From the NCBI RefSeq assembly GCF_003614945.1, contig NZ_QYCZ01000001.1:1320001-1384000 (forward strand): a stretch of DNA of 64,000 nucleotides, in the 5' to 3' direction. Below the pieces are notes generated by a model. It made no database searches and was not told the DNA's origin. It was given only the letters and a program-made list of their open reading frames with translations. Below are positions 56,558 through 64,000 of this stretch, piece after piece. The translations under genes were made by a program, and so were the position numbers. The stretch comes from Bergeyella cardium (GTDB lineage Bacteria > Bacteroidota > Bacteroidia > Flavobacteriales > Weeksellaceae). The number at the start of each line of letters is the position of its first letter. The first letter of the stretch is position 1.

Positions 56558-57373
56558 TTAATCTTCTTTATCATTAAACTTCTCTTGCCACTGCTGTACC
56601 CAATTAGAGAAAGTCTGCGTACCAAAGGTTTTATTTCTAATTCTGGTAACGGAATAAAGCCCTTTTTCATCTGAAACCAGAAGGATTTCATCTGCCTTTT
56701 GAGACTCAAAAGCTGCCATTTCTACCTGATCTACCTCTGCAAGATTCTGACGATGAAGGAAGGTTACAAAATTCTCCATTAAAGGAGATATTAATGCGCC
56801 TTCGGTTTGTTTAGGGACTTTTATCCTCCCCTCTTGTAGGAAAAGGAGATTTCCAGAGATACTCCTCGCGATTCGTTTATTTGCATTGAGCAGGATTACT
56901 TCATCCAAATCATTTTCCTCTGCATAGATACCTGCATAGATATTCTCTGGGCAGTGCGTCCTTATATTACTGAGGAGGCTGGTATTCACAATAACTTCTT
57001 TTATAATGTCTAATGAATACTCAGTCTGTATTTTGAGGATATCATCAATTGGGCTCACATCAAAATAATAAGATACATTTCTCTTCTTAAGGAGAGTATC
57101 TTCCACATTTCTATAAACGATTAAGTTAATGATTGCATTCTGTACGCCCTTTGCTAAAACTTCGGCATTAAACAAGTCCTGAAAATACTCTAAGGTATAG
57201 GTAAGCGGTATTCGCATACGCATCTTTCTCATAGATGCCATAAGGTAGAAGTAGCATTCTTCTGCCATAATGATAGCCCCATTTCTCACAAAAAATGAAA
57301 CTTTAACGGCATCGCCAAACAAGAAAGCGGTATTAATAGCTGAAAAATCTTCTGATGTATAACTCATCTTCAT
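56558..57373 (-). CDS. class IV aminotransferase-like protein
   Basis: 271 aa from ATG 57373 (MKMSYTSEDFSAINTAFLFGD); the frame continues upstream to 57415 with an unlikely Phe-rich prefix. Class IV fold cues: VRNGAIIMAEECYFYLMASM, DEVILLNANKRIARSISGNLLFLQEGRIKVP, ADEILLVSDEKGLYSVTRI. At the place of the PLP lysine (KxxN-type motif in D-amino-acid and branched-chain enzymes) this protein reads EVIVNTSLLSNIRTH, with no Lys. It may be non-catalytic or divergent. Function unknown. Confidence 0.7.
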   Translation of the reverse strand: MKMSYTSEDFSAINTAFLFGDAVKVSFFVRNGAIIMAEECYFYLMASMRKMRMRIPLTYTLEYFQDLFNAEVLAKGVQNAIINLIVYRNVEDTLLKKRNVSYYFDVSPIDDILKIQTEYSLDIIKEVIVNTSLLSNIRTHCPENIYAGIYAEENDLDEVILLNANKRIARSISGNLLFLQEGRIKVPKQTEGALISPLMENFVTFLHRQNLAEVDQVEMAAFESQKADEILLVSDEKGLYSVTRIRNKTFGTQTFSNWVQQWQEKFNDKED

Positions 57374-57435
57374 TTCAATAAATAAAAATATGAACGAAAA
57401 AACAATTTCGTTCATTTATCTTAATTATGAGATGC

Positions 57436-57822
57436 TTAACCAGCACCCAATTTTATTCTCAAATTCTCAATGAGGTTTTCCCAGTAGATTCTGTTTTCTT
57501 CTTCATCGTCCTCATCGCAGAAATCAATAATATTAAGGGAAAGGTCTTCTGTAATCTCGTCTATATTTATGGCCATTTCAAAGAAATTCTTTGTGCCTTC
57601 GTCTTCTTCCCAACGGAATCTCACAAAACCCTCTGGCTTATATCGTATGAGTGTAGCTCTCTCTGGCTCACTGCCACCCCAAGAAAAATAAAAATCATCT
57701 CCTTTCTCTACCACCTCATCTGCAAACCACTCAGAAAGCCCTTCTGCACTTGCCATATACTCGTATAAAATCTCTGAAAGACAATGCATCGGAAACTCGT
57801 ATTGAACTTTGATTTTTGCCAT
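57436..57822 (-). CDS. START-like/SRPBCC-fold protein
   Basis: 128 aa, acidic. KIKVQYEFPMHCLSEILYEYMASAEGLSEWFADEV, FYFSWGGSEPERATLIRYKPEGFVRFRWEED fits the START-like family common in Bacteroidota, related to AHSA1-type domains. No signal. Ligand and role unknown. Lies 20 bp before the aminotransferase-like gene, possibly one transcript. Confidence 0.78.
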   Translation of the reverse strand: MAKIKVQYEFPMHCLSEILYEYMASAEGLSEWFADEVVEKGDDFYFSWGGSEPERATLIRYKPEGFVRFRWEEDEGTKNFFEMAINIDEITEDLSLNIIDFCDEDDEEENRIYWENLIENLRIKLGAG

Positions 57823-57912
57823 AATATTCTTCTTTTTTTAAGAGGTCGCAATATATAAATTAATTTGATAATGCTACAAAAAAGCCTATTATTTTTTTAT
57901 AATTCTAAAATA

Positions 57913-58596
57913 TCAGAAATCCTCACTGAGTAAATCTGGACGGCGCTCACGAGTTACTCTTAGAGCTTCCTCATACCTCCATTCTTCTATCTTCCCAAAA
58001 TTACCACTGAGCAAAACTTCGGGAACTTTCAGTCCCTTATACTCCTCTGGCCGGGTGTATATCGGTGGGGAGAGAAGGTTATCTTGGAAACTATCGGTAA
58101 GGGCACTCTGCTCGTCATTAAGAACCCTTGGTAGCAGTCTGATAATAGCATCTGCCAGTACGCAAGCAGCAAGCTCCCCACCCGTAAGTACATAATCCCC
58201 AATAGAAATCTCCTTCGTGATGTGTAAATCCCGAACCCGCTGGTCTATCCCCTTATAATGCCCGCAAATAAGCATTAAATTCTCCTTTATCGAGAGGGTA
58301 TTGGCAATTTTCTGATTAAGGGTTTCTCCCTCTGGAGTTAGATAAATGATTTCATCGTAGTTTCTTTGAGATTTAAGCTCAGAGATACATTTATCCAGTG
58401 GTTCTACCATCATTACCATACCTGCACCTCCGCCATAGGGCTCATCATCTACCTGCCTGTGCTTACCTATGCTCCAATCTCTAAGCTGGTGAAAATGCAC
58501 CTCTGCCAATCCTTTTTCCATCGCTCTTTTTAAGATAGAGGTCTGGAATGGACTTTCCATTAATTCTGGAAGTACGCTTATAATATCTATTCTCAT
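57913..58596 (-). CDS. trmD: tRNA (guanine-N1)-methyltransferase
   Basis: 227 aa. [40 protein letters not shown], the trefoil-knot SAM site [13 protein letters not shown] and [18 protein letters not shown], and [19 protein letters not shown]. Methylates G37 of tRNAs to prevent frameshifting. Not next to rplS or rimM here. Starts 15 nt after the ndh stop. Confidence 0.96.
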   Translation of the reverse strand: MRIDIISVLPELMESPFQTSILKRAMEKGLAEVHFHQLRDWSIGKHRQVDDEPYGGGAGMVMMVEPLDKCISELKSQRNYDEIIYLTPEGETLNQKIANTLSIKENLMLICGHYKGIDQRVRDLHITKEISIGDYVLTGGELAACVLADAIIRLLPRVLNDEQSALTDSFQDNLLSPPIYTRPEEYKGLKVPEVLLSGNFGKIEEWRYEEALRVTRERRPDLLSEDF

Positions 58597-58611
58597 TTTT
58601 GTATTGATGAT

Positions 58612-59868
58612 TTAGGCTTTCTTTTTTGGTTGAACGGTGATGAGCCTTAGTGATGAATCTTTATTAAAGTAGCTCCACATCCAGTTAAAAAATATCGCGA
58701 GCTTGTTCCTGACACCGAGGATGAGCATCAGGTGGAGAAACATCCAGAAATACCACGCAAAAGTCCCCTGGAATTTCCATTTAGGGAGGTCCACTACCGC
58801 CCTGTGCTTACCAATGGTAGCCATAGAACCTTGGTCATTATACTCATATTCTTTCCACTGAGAAGGTTGGGCTCTAAGGAAGTTTTCTGCCAAGTTTTTT
58901 GCCTGATTAATCGCCACATTTGCTACCTGAGGATGCCCCTGAGGGTATTTCGGTGTCTCCATATAGGCGATGTCTCCTATGGCGTAAATATCTTCATAGC
59001 CTTTTACTTTATTGAATCGGTCTACGGTATATCGGTTTCTTACGATGATGTCTGGGTTAAGTCCTGGAATTATATTTCCTGTAACTCCTGCTGCCCAGAT
59101 TACATTTTTTGAGGGGATGACCATCCCACTCTGCATTTTCAGATTTTCGCCATCATAGTCGGTTACTATTTCTCCACTTACGAACTCTACACCGAGCTGC
59201 TTCAGGTAGAGTTCAGATTTTTCTTGTGCCTCCTTACTCATCACACTCAGAGGTTTTTCAGTAGCACTTATGAGGATAATTCTCAGCTTTGAGAAATCCA
59301 TTTTAGGATAGTCTCTCGGTAGGGTTTGCTTCTTCATCTCGGCAAAAGCCCCAGCGAGCTCCACTCCCGTAGGCCCACTCCCCACGATGACGATATTCCA
59401 GTTTCCCTCTGCACTTCGGCTTTTTTCAATGATAAGTTTCTCAAAGGTGAGGAGAATTTTATTTCTGATATTAATCGCCTCCTGCGTATTCTTCATCCCG
59501 TATGCCATTTCCTCCATATGGGTATTTCCGAAGAAATTGGTCTTACAACCTGTGGCGATAACGAGTTTGTCGTAGCTAAAAGTACCATCTTCACAAATGA
59601 CTCTATGCTCTTCGGGGCGAATTTCCTTCACCTCCGTCATTCTAAACTGGATATTTTTAGACTTCTGGAAAATCTTTCTAAATGGGAATGATATGTTCGA
59701 CGGCTCTATCCTACCGCTCGCCAGCTGGTAAAACAGTGGCTGAAACATATGGTGATTTACCTTATCGATAATCATTACTTTCTGATCTTTTCTCCCGCTG
59801 AGCATCCTTGCGAGCTTTAGCCCTGCAAAGCCTCCTCCTATCACGATGATTTTATCTCTTTTGTCCAT
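58612..59868 (-). CDS. ndh: type II NADH dehydrogenase (NDH-2)
   Basis: 418 aa. FAD-binding VIGGGFAGLKLARML at residue 8, NADH-binding VGSGPTGVELAGAFAEM near 165, IYAIGDIAYM, and a C-terminal amphipathic/hydrophobic segment (TFAWYFWMFLHLMLILGVRNK) for membrane attachment. Passes electrons from NADH to menaquinone without proton pumping. Confidence 0.9.
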   Translation of the reverse strand: MDKRDKIIVIGGGFAGLKLARMLSGRKDQKVMIIDKVNHHMFQPLFYQLASGRIEPSNISFPFRKIFQKSKNIQFRMTEVKEIRPEEHRVICEDGTFSYDKLVIATGCKTNFFGNTHMEEMAYGMKNTQEAINIRNKILLTFEKLIIEKSRSAEGNWNIVIVGSGPTGVELAGAFAEMKKQTLPRDYPKMDFSKLRIILISATEKPLSVMSKEAQEKSELYLKQLGVEFVSGEIVTDYDGENLKMQSGMVIPSKNVIWAAGVTGNIIPGLNPDIIVRNRYTVDRFNKVKGYEDIYAIGDIAYMETPKYPQGHPQVANVAINQAKNLAENFLRAQPSQWKEYEYNDQGSMATIGKHRAVVDLPKWKFQGTFAWYFWMFLHLMLILGVRNKLAIFFNWMWSYFNKDSSLRLITVQPKKKA

Positions 59869-59887
59869 TTTGTTTTTAAATTTCCCA

Positions 59888-59895
59888 CAAAAGTA
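59888..59895 (-). promoter_or_regulatory. -7 box TACTTTTG for ndh
   Basis: Minus-strand TAnnTTTG match, 19 nt upstream of ATG 59868. Confidence 0.5.
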
Positions 59896-60140
59896 GTGTT
59901 TTCTTTTAAGCTTAATAACACCTCTTCTAATGATGAAAGAAAGGATGATTTTATGGATTTAATAATTAAACAAATGTTTTATTGAGAATAATTCACGTGA
60001 AAGCACCAACCTTTTTGTCGGGAAGCCGTCAGGCGACCTGAAAACCCCAAAACTTTTGTCGAGAAGGTTTCTCGCGTGTGACTGTTTATTTTTTCCTTTT
60101 ATGGAGATTTATTTATAAAAAACCACTTGGATTTATATGG
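59896..60140. other. intergenic region between ndh and the GT2 gene
   Basis: No gene. Holds a 10-bp palindrome TTCACGTGAA (59992-60001), two CTTTT(T)GTCGRGAAG motifs (about 60011 and 60053) and a hairpin CGAGAA/TTCTCG near 60060-60074 that may terminate the GT2 transcript. Confidence 0.5.
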
Positions 60141-61148
60141 CTAAAAGAGCCTCATCCCCTCATATCGCCATTTGAAGAGCTTAAAGCCAAGGTAAGTGGG
60201 CAGAGAGCAATAGAAATCCAGCTTTTTTGTGTTTTTGGAGTAGTTGGAAGAAAAATAATCCAAAAAACGAAGGCTACTGAGCGTTTTATAATTAGCGTAG
60301 GACTCCTTCCAAAGGGATTCATTCTGCTGCGCCTTCCAATTCATTTGAAGAGTGAGGTACTTATAATTGATGAAATAGGTAAGAATCCAGCGCTTTCGCG
60401 TCTCATTTTTTTCCTGTTTCAGCGCCTGATCTATGTGCTGTGCGATGGTAAACCAGTTGTCAAAATTCCTCTTATTACGATTATGAATCACCGATTTTTT
60501 ATGTAGATAATAGGTATAAGTAATCCCTTTATGAATGGCGACTTTACTCATTTTTAGCATAAGGTGGAAAGTCCAAAGCTCATCTTGTGCAAAGAGACCT
60601 TTCACAAAATAAAGTTTATTTTTTCTGAGATAATCTACGATAAACAGCTTATTCACAGCATAAGTTACCATCTTTCCCTCAGAAAATGCTTTGAGCAAAT
60701 TGTCATTACCATTGATAACGCTTTCTTCTGCCTGAATTTTTATACAAATGGATTTTTCGCCCGTTTCCAACTGCTCACATTCGAGCTGAGAGACTGTCAT
60801 TTCAGCACCTGTTCGTTCCGATATAGCCACCAAAGTTTCAATACAATCAGGGGTAATGGTATCATCGCTATCCAGAAAAAAGATGTACTTGCCCTGTGCG
60901 GTATCTATACCCTTATTTCTAACAACTGAGAGCCCAGAATTTTCTTTCAGATGATATATTTTCCAATTTTTAAGGTTATACTTACGGATAAACTCCTCTG
61001 CAATCTGCACTGAATGATCTGGCGTTTGGTCATTAATTAAAGTTACCTCTAAATTCTGATAGGATTGATTTAAAACTGATAGAAGACATTTTTCTAAGAA
61101 GTCTTCACACTTAAAAACGGGGATAGAAACGGTAACTAATGGTTGCAT
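60141..61148 (-). CDS. family 2 glycosyltransferase
   Basis: 335 aa from ATG 61148 (MQPLVTVSIPVFKCEDFLEK); an upstream ATG at 61196 would add a hydrophobic stretch that does not belong to the fold. GT-A features: LEVTLINDQTPDHSV, GLSVVRNKGIDTAQGKYIFFLDSDDTI with the DSDD metal site. C-terminal half is basic and aromatic. Likely adds a sugar to a surface glycan; isolated from other glycan genes. Confidence 0.85.
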   Translation of the reverse strand: MQPLVTVSIPVFKCEDFLEKCLLSVLNQSYQNLEVTLINDQTPDHSVQIAEEFIRKYNLKNWKIYHLKENSGLSVVRNKGIDTAQGKYIFFLDSDDTITPDCIETLVAISERTGAEMTVSQLECEQLETGEKSICIKIQAEESVINGNDNLLKAFSEGKMVTYAVNKLFIVDYLRKNKLYFVKGLFAQDELWTFHLMLKMSKVAIHKGITYTYYLHKKSVIHNRNKRNFDNWFTIAQHIDQALKQEKNETRKRWILTYFINYKYLTLQMNWKAQQNESLWKESYANYKTLSSLRFLDYFSSNYSKNTKKLDFYCSLPTYLGFKLFKWRYEGMRLF

Positions 61149-61231
61149 AAACGAATTTTTGAACGGCGAAAATAACGAAAAATAAAGGGAGAGCAAAAGA
61201 CTGCTTAGATAGAGTTCGTTTATTGAGTGGA

Positions 61232-61262
61232 TTTGGATATTTTAAAATTAATTGTATATTTG
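61232..61262 (+). promoter_or_regulatory. promoter of the initiator tRNAs: TTTG-19 nt-TATATTTG
   Basis: TTTG at 61232-61235, 19-nt spacer, TATATTTG at 61255-61262, then 11 nt to the tRNA 5' end. Full consensus match. Confidence 0.8.
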
Positions 61263-61273
61263 CAGTCCGATAT

Positions 61274-61346
<73 letters not shown>

Positions 61347-61354
61347 CTAAATAT

Positions 61355-61427
<73 letters not shown>

Positions 61428-61434
61428 CTAAGTA

Positions 61435-61462
61435 AGAGAATCTGTAAGGGTTCTCTTTTTTT
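61435..61462 (+). terminator. terminator of the tRNA pair
   Basis: AGAGAA (61435-61440) / TTCTCT (61451-61456), then a T run to 61462. Confidence 0.7.
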
Positions 61463-61567
61463 ATGCTCATTTTTATAGGATTTTAAAGGTGAATTTTGAT
61501 GAGGGAGGCATATAATTAGGTTACCCAAAATCAAAATAGGTTACCCACTTTAAATACTATTAATTCT

Positions 61568-61690
61568 ATGAAAATAAAAATCCTATTCCTTTTAAGAAAA
61601 ACAAAACTAATACGAGAGGAGTCTGCCCAATAGAATGCAGAATAACCTATCAAAGTAAAAGAAAGCCTTTCTATTTAAAGGAAAAGTAAG
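61568..61690 (+). pseudogene. tyrosine recombinase N-terminal remnant
   Basis: ATG 61568 encodes MKIKILFLLRKTK; shifting one base back near 61604 continues KTNTRGVCPIECRITYQSK then RKPFYLKEK. Together this matches the start of Bacteroidota phage-type integrases (KILFYLKRNK...G.CPIYCRIT...). The rest is gone. It lies 140 bp behind the tRNA genes. Confidence 0.6.
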
Positions 61691-62421
61691 AGTATAAAAG
61701 GCAGTCCACAACAGGATTCTACACCAATGGAAAAGTAGGATTCAGGATTGGAGGTTTTAGAAAAGAGAACAAAAAAGAGAGAAACTCCTACTGCACCGCT
61801 AAAAGCAGTAGCATAAGGATTGGGTAGATAGAAAAAACCGAGTATCTGCGCTGCGAGAAGCATCAGCAGAGCGAGAATTTTAGTATTCCTCACCCCAATA
61901 ATCTTTGGAAAGGTAAGCACCTCGTCATCATTCATATCCCGAATATCAAAGGGGAGCACCAATGCCGAAACAAAGAAAAAACTAATAAAAAATACAGGGA
62001 TATTCAGTGCCTCAAAGACCAGCCAAGAATTGACCAATGCCCAAACCAATCCCACATAGAAGATTTTCAGCAGAGGAATCCTCCTGATGTATATCGCAAG
62101 GAAAGAAGAGTTATAAAACAATCCCAAAATTACGATAAACACCCATTTCAGAAGAGTGGGCAAGTTGTGATTATAGATGATGAAAGCAATGCAGACAAGG
62201 GCAGAAAAGCCACAGAGCAAGAGAACAGCAAGGAAATATTTCGAGCTCTGGTACTTGGTATAGAGGTAGCCACAGAGGTAAGTAATGAAGATAAGCAAAG
62301 TAGCTGGCAAGCGGAAAACACCCTGCTGTAAAAAGAAAAATACCGCAAGGGAGGTGCCCATAAGGGAGACGAAAATCTGGCTATCTATAACAAGCCTCTT
62401 GATGAGTTTATAGAAATTCAT
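61675..62421 (-). CDS. UbiA-like prenyltransferase-fold membrane protein
   Basis: 248 aa from ATG 62421 (MNFYKLIKRLVIDSQ); a longer frame to 62505 would overlap the peptidase gene. About eight hydrophobic helices. VLPFDIRDMNDDEVLTFPKIIGVRNTK matches the second Asp-rich motif of UbiA-type prenyltransferases (DxxxD), but the first Asp motif, expected after helix 2, is not visible. So either a divergent enzyme or a non-catalytic relative. Confidence 0.6.
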   Translation of the reverse strand: MNFYKLIKRLVIDSQIFVSLMGTSLAVFFFLQQGVFRLPATLLIFITYLCGYLYTKYQSSKYFLAVLLLCGFSALVCIAFIIYNHNLPTLLKWVFIVILGLFYNSSFLAIYIRRIPLLKIFYVGLVWALVNSWLVFEALNIPVFFISFFFVSALVLPFDIRDMNDDEVLTFPKIIGVRNTKILALLMLLAAQILGFFYLPNPYATAFSGAVGVSLFFVLFSKTSNPESYFSIGVESCCGLPFILLLFL

Positions 62422-62471
62422 TTGAGAATAAAAACGGCTAACGAGAAGATTTCTGTTAGCCATTTCAGGAG

Positions 62472-64000
62472 TTATTTTACAATCTTCATTTCGTCTATCA
62501 GCCATTTAGAATCGGCATATTTATCTATAATGAAGAGGATGTACTTGGTATCTACCATTATGTTTCGGCAGAGGTTGGGGTCGTAGTTTATATCGCTCAT
62601 CGTGCCCTCCCATTGCCTGTCAAAATTCAGCCCAATGAGGTTTCCGTACGCATCAAGAGCGGGGCTTCCAGAGTTGCCCCCCGTAGTATGGTTCGTCGCT
62701 GTGAAATTCACTGGCACATCACCCGTTTTATCCTTATAAACGCCATAATCTTTGGCATTATAAAGATTGATGAGCTTTTCAGGGACATTAAATTCATAAT
62801 CGTTAGGAATGTACTTTTCCATCACCCCTTTCAAGTGGGTTTGATAGTTATACGAAACGGCATCTCGAGGGGAAGAACCCTTTATCTGACCGTAAGTAAC
62901 CCTAAGGGTAGAATTAGCATCTGGGAAAAATTTCCTGTCTTTATCGGTCTCCATTTGCTGAGCCATAAAGGTCTTTTGGAGCGCATCAATCTGGGTTTGA
63001 TATTGTGCGAAATTAACATCAGTCGTTCGAGAATAAACCGCTTTTAGATCTCTCACCAGCGTAATGAAAGGGTCTTTTTCTAATACTTCTAAGAGCGCCT
63101 GTTGATTGCTAAATACCTTATCAATATCCGAATAAACGGTGCTTCCGTTGAGTGCCTTTCTCCCTGTGATGATGGAATTAGCTGAAAACCGCTCCATACT
63201 CTCCAAGATAGCATCTTGATTTGATGATTTAAAATCATTCTTAAAGCTTGATGGCAGGTATTCCTTCGGTGTTTTATCTCCGTAGAGAACGAGGAGTTTT
63301 GCGGTAACCTGAGCATCAAGCTGAGCATCATAATCTTTGTAGAAAGATTTAAGGTAGCTCTTTAATCTATTCAGATATTGAGCATCTGCTCTTCCATCCT
63401 TAGCATTTTGGAGGTATCCCAAGTAGATATTTGCCAGAGTAAGGGTCTCAGCATTTCTTAAAAGTTCCAAGTAATATGCACGGTTGAGGGCATACGGCGC
63501 CTGCTCATTATAAAGCCTGTTGAGCTGCTCTATGGTTGGTTTTATGGCAGGATTTTTAGCGATAAGCTGCTGTTCGTACTGCTTTTTCTTCTCTACGGCA
63601 CGGGATTTTTTTAGCCCCTCTACCTCGCCAATCCATTTTTTCCAGTAGTTGGCAATCCTCGCATATTTAGATGCATATTTAATTCTGGTAGTATCATCAG
63701 CGCGCATTTTTTCATTCAAGGTTTTGAGGGCTACATCTCGCACGGAAATCATCGCTGGGTCGGTTTCATTCATTATTTTCTCTACCGCAATGGCTGGGAG
63801 ATACTCGGTAGTCCTCCCTGGGAAGCCAAACACAAAAGTAAAGTCCCCCTCCTTCTTGTCTTTTATGGAAATAGGGAGGTAGTGCTTAGGCGTAAAAGGC
63901 ACATTGTCCTTAGAATATTCCGCGGGTTTATTGTCTTTACCCGCATAGATTCTAAACAGAGAAAAGTCGCCCGTATGTCTCGGGAACACCCAGTTATCGG
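62472..64000 (-). CDS. peptidase S46, DPP11-like (5' end outside window)
   Basis: At least 509 aa; the frame runs through the window edge (DNWVFPRHTGDFSLFRIYAG is internal in the family). Catalytic Ser in HTTGGNSGSPALDAYGNLIG, then NFDRQWEGTMSDINYDPNLCRNIMVDTKYILFIIDKY. In this family the residue after the Phe-Asp pair sets specificity: Arg gives Asp/Glu at P1 (DPP11), Gly gives hydrophobic P1 (DPP7). Here it is Arg, so an acidic-dipeptide-releasing periplasmic peptidase is expected. Catalytic His and Asp lie partly outside the window. Confidence 0.88.
   Translation of the reverse strand, partial: DNWVFPRHTGDFSLFRIYAGKDNKPAEYSKDNVPFTPKHYLPISIKDKKEGDFTFVFGFPGRTTEYLPAIAVEKIMNETDPAMISVRDVALKTLNEKMRADDTTRIKYASKYARIANYWKKWIGEVEGLKKSRAVEKKKQYEQQLIAKNPAIKPTIEQLNRLYNEQAPYALNRAYYLELLRNAETLTLANIYLGYLQNAKDGRADAQYLNRLKSYLKSFYKDYDAQLDAQVTAKLLVLYGDKTPKEYLPSSFKNDFKSSNQDAILESMERFSANSIITGRKALNGSTVYSDIDKVFSNQQALLEVLEKDPFITLVRDLKAVYSRTTDVNFAQYQTQIDALQKTFMAQQMETDKDRKFFPDANSTLRVTYGQIKGSSPRDAVSYNYQTHLKGVMEKYIPNDYEFNVPEKLINLYNAKDYGVYKDKTGDVPVNFTATNHTTGGNSGSPALDAYGNLIGLNFDRQWEGTMSDINYDPNLCRNIMVDTKYILFIIDKYADSKWLIDEMKIVK

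Overview
The window looks like chromosomal DNA of a Bacteroidota bacterium, class Flavobacteriia, most likely the Chryseobacterium/Riemerella/Bergeyella group (Weeksellaceae); the species cannot be named from sequence alone. Grounds: TAnnTTTG -7 promoter boxes throughout, a T9SS-type C-terminal sorting domain, lineage families (DUF4290, DUF2480, DUF4286, DUF3810, START-like), DnaG and DnaX without their zinc ligands, low GC, and a peptidase S46 of DPP11 type.

Region 1 (1-17.7 kb) is an accessory island and the main point of interest. After a truncated AbiEi/DUF6088-like gene and a small 51-aa gene, a promoter at 1066 precedes a T9SS-CTD protein and a 2257-aa exported SpvB/RHS protein with its immunity gene. 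For 9 kb downstream there is a graveyard or bank of displaced RHS C-terminal tips, each joined to copies of the same pre-toxin sequence and followed by candidate immunity genes: a zincin (HETGH) tip, a polymorphic-toxin-23 tip, a Tae4-like amidase tip, remnants of another tip, and an 11-bp-deleted allele of the current tip. Four diverged lipoprotein immunity genes follow the toxin-23 tip; each start codon lies inside a retained toxin terminus (codons for Thr-Ser-Trp-stop). A terminator at 17655-17679 closes the island next to tRNA-Arg.

Region 2 (17.8-34.7 kb) is core genome: a TonB-receptor-like barrel, a VirK/YbjX (DUF535) protein, CrcB, MenB, an MBL-fold hydrolase, asparaginase, a small OMP, MscS channel, MgtE, dnaX with an A10 slippery tract that splits gamma-like and tau-like frames, dnaG, a Gfo/Idh oxidoreductase and a 2-oxoacid dehydrogenase E2.

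Region 3 (34.8-53.9 kb): RNase P RNA, an intergenic repeat field (five 41-bp tandem units and a dispersed hairpin family), TetA-like MFS pump, LigA, DUF3810 protein, sucD with a downstream OMP, UDP-sugar dehydrogenase plus ABC exporter, murA with Asp in place of the fosfomycin-target Cys, an ECF sigma/anti-sigma/Spy-like/DUF2480 operon, a second ABC exporter and an exported GH3 enzyme.

Region 4 (53.9-64 kb): a BspA-like surface protein whose signal peptide is out of frame by one base, glyA, a class IV aminotransferase-like protein, START-like protein, trmD, type II NADH dehydrogenase, a GT2, two tandem initiator tRNAs with an integrase remnant beside them, a UbiA-like membrane protein, and the 3' part of a DPP11-like peptidase running off the window.
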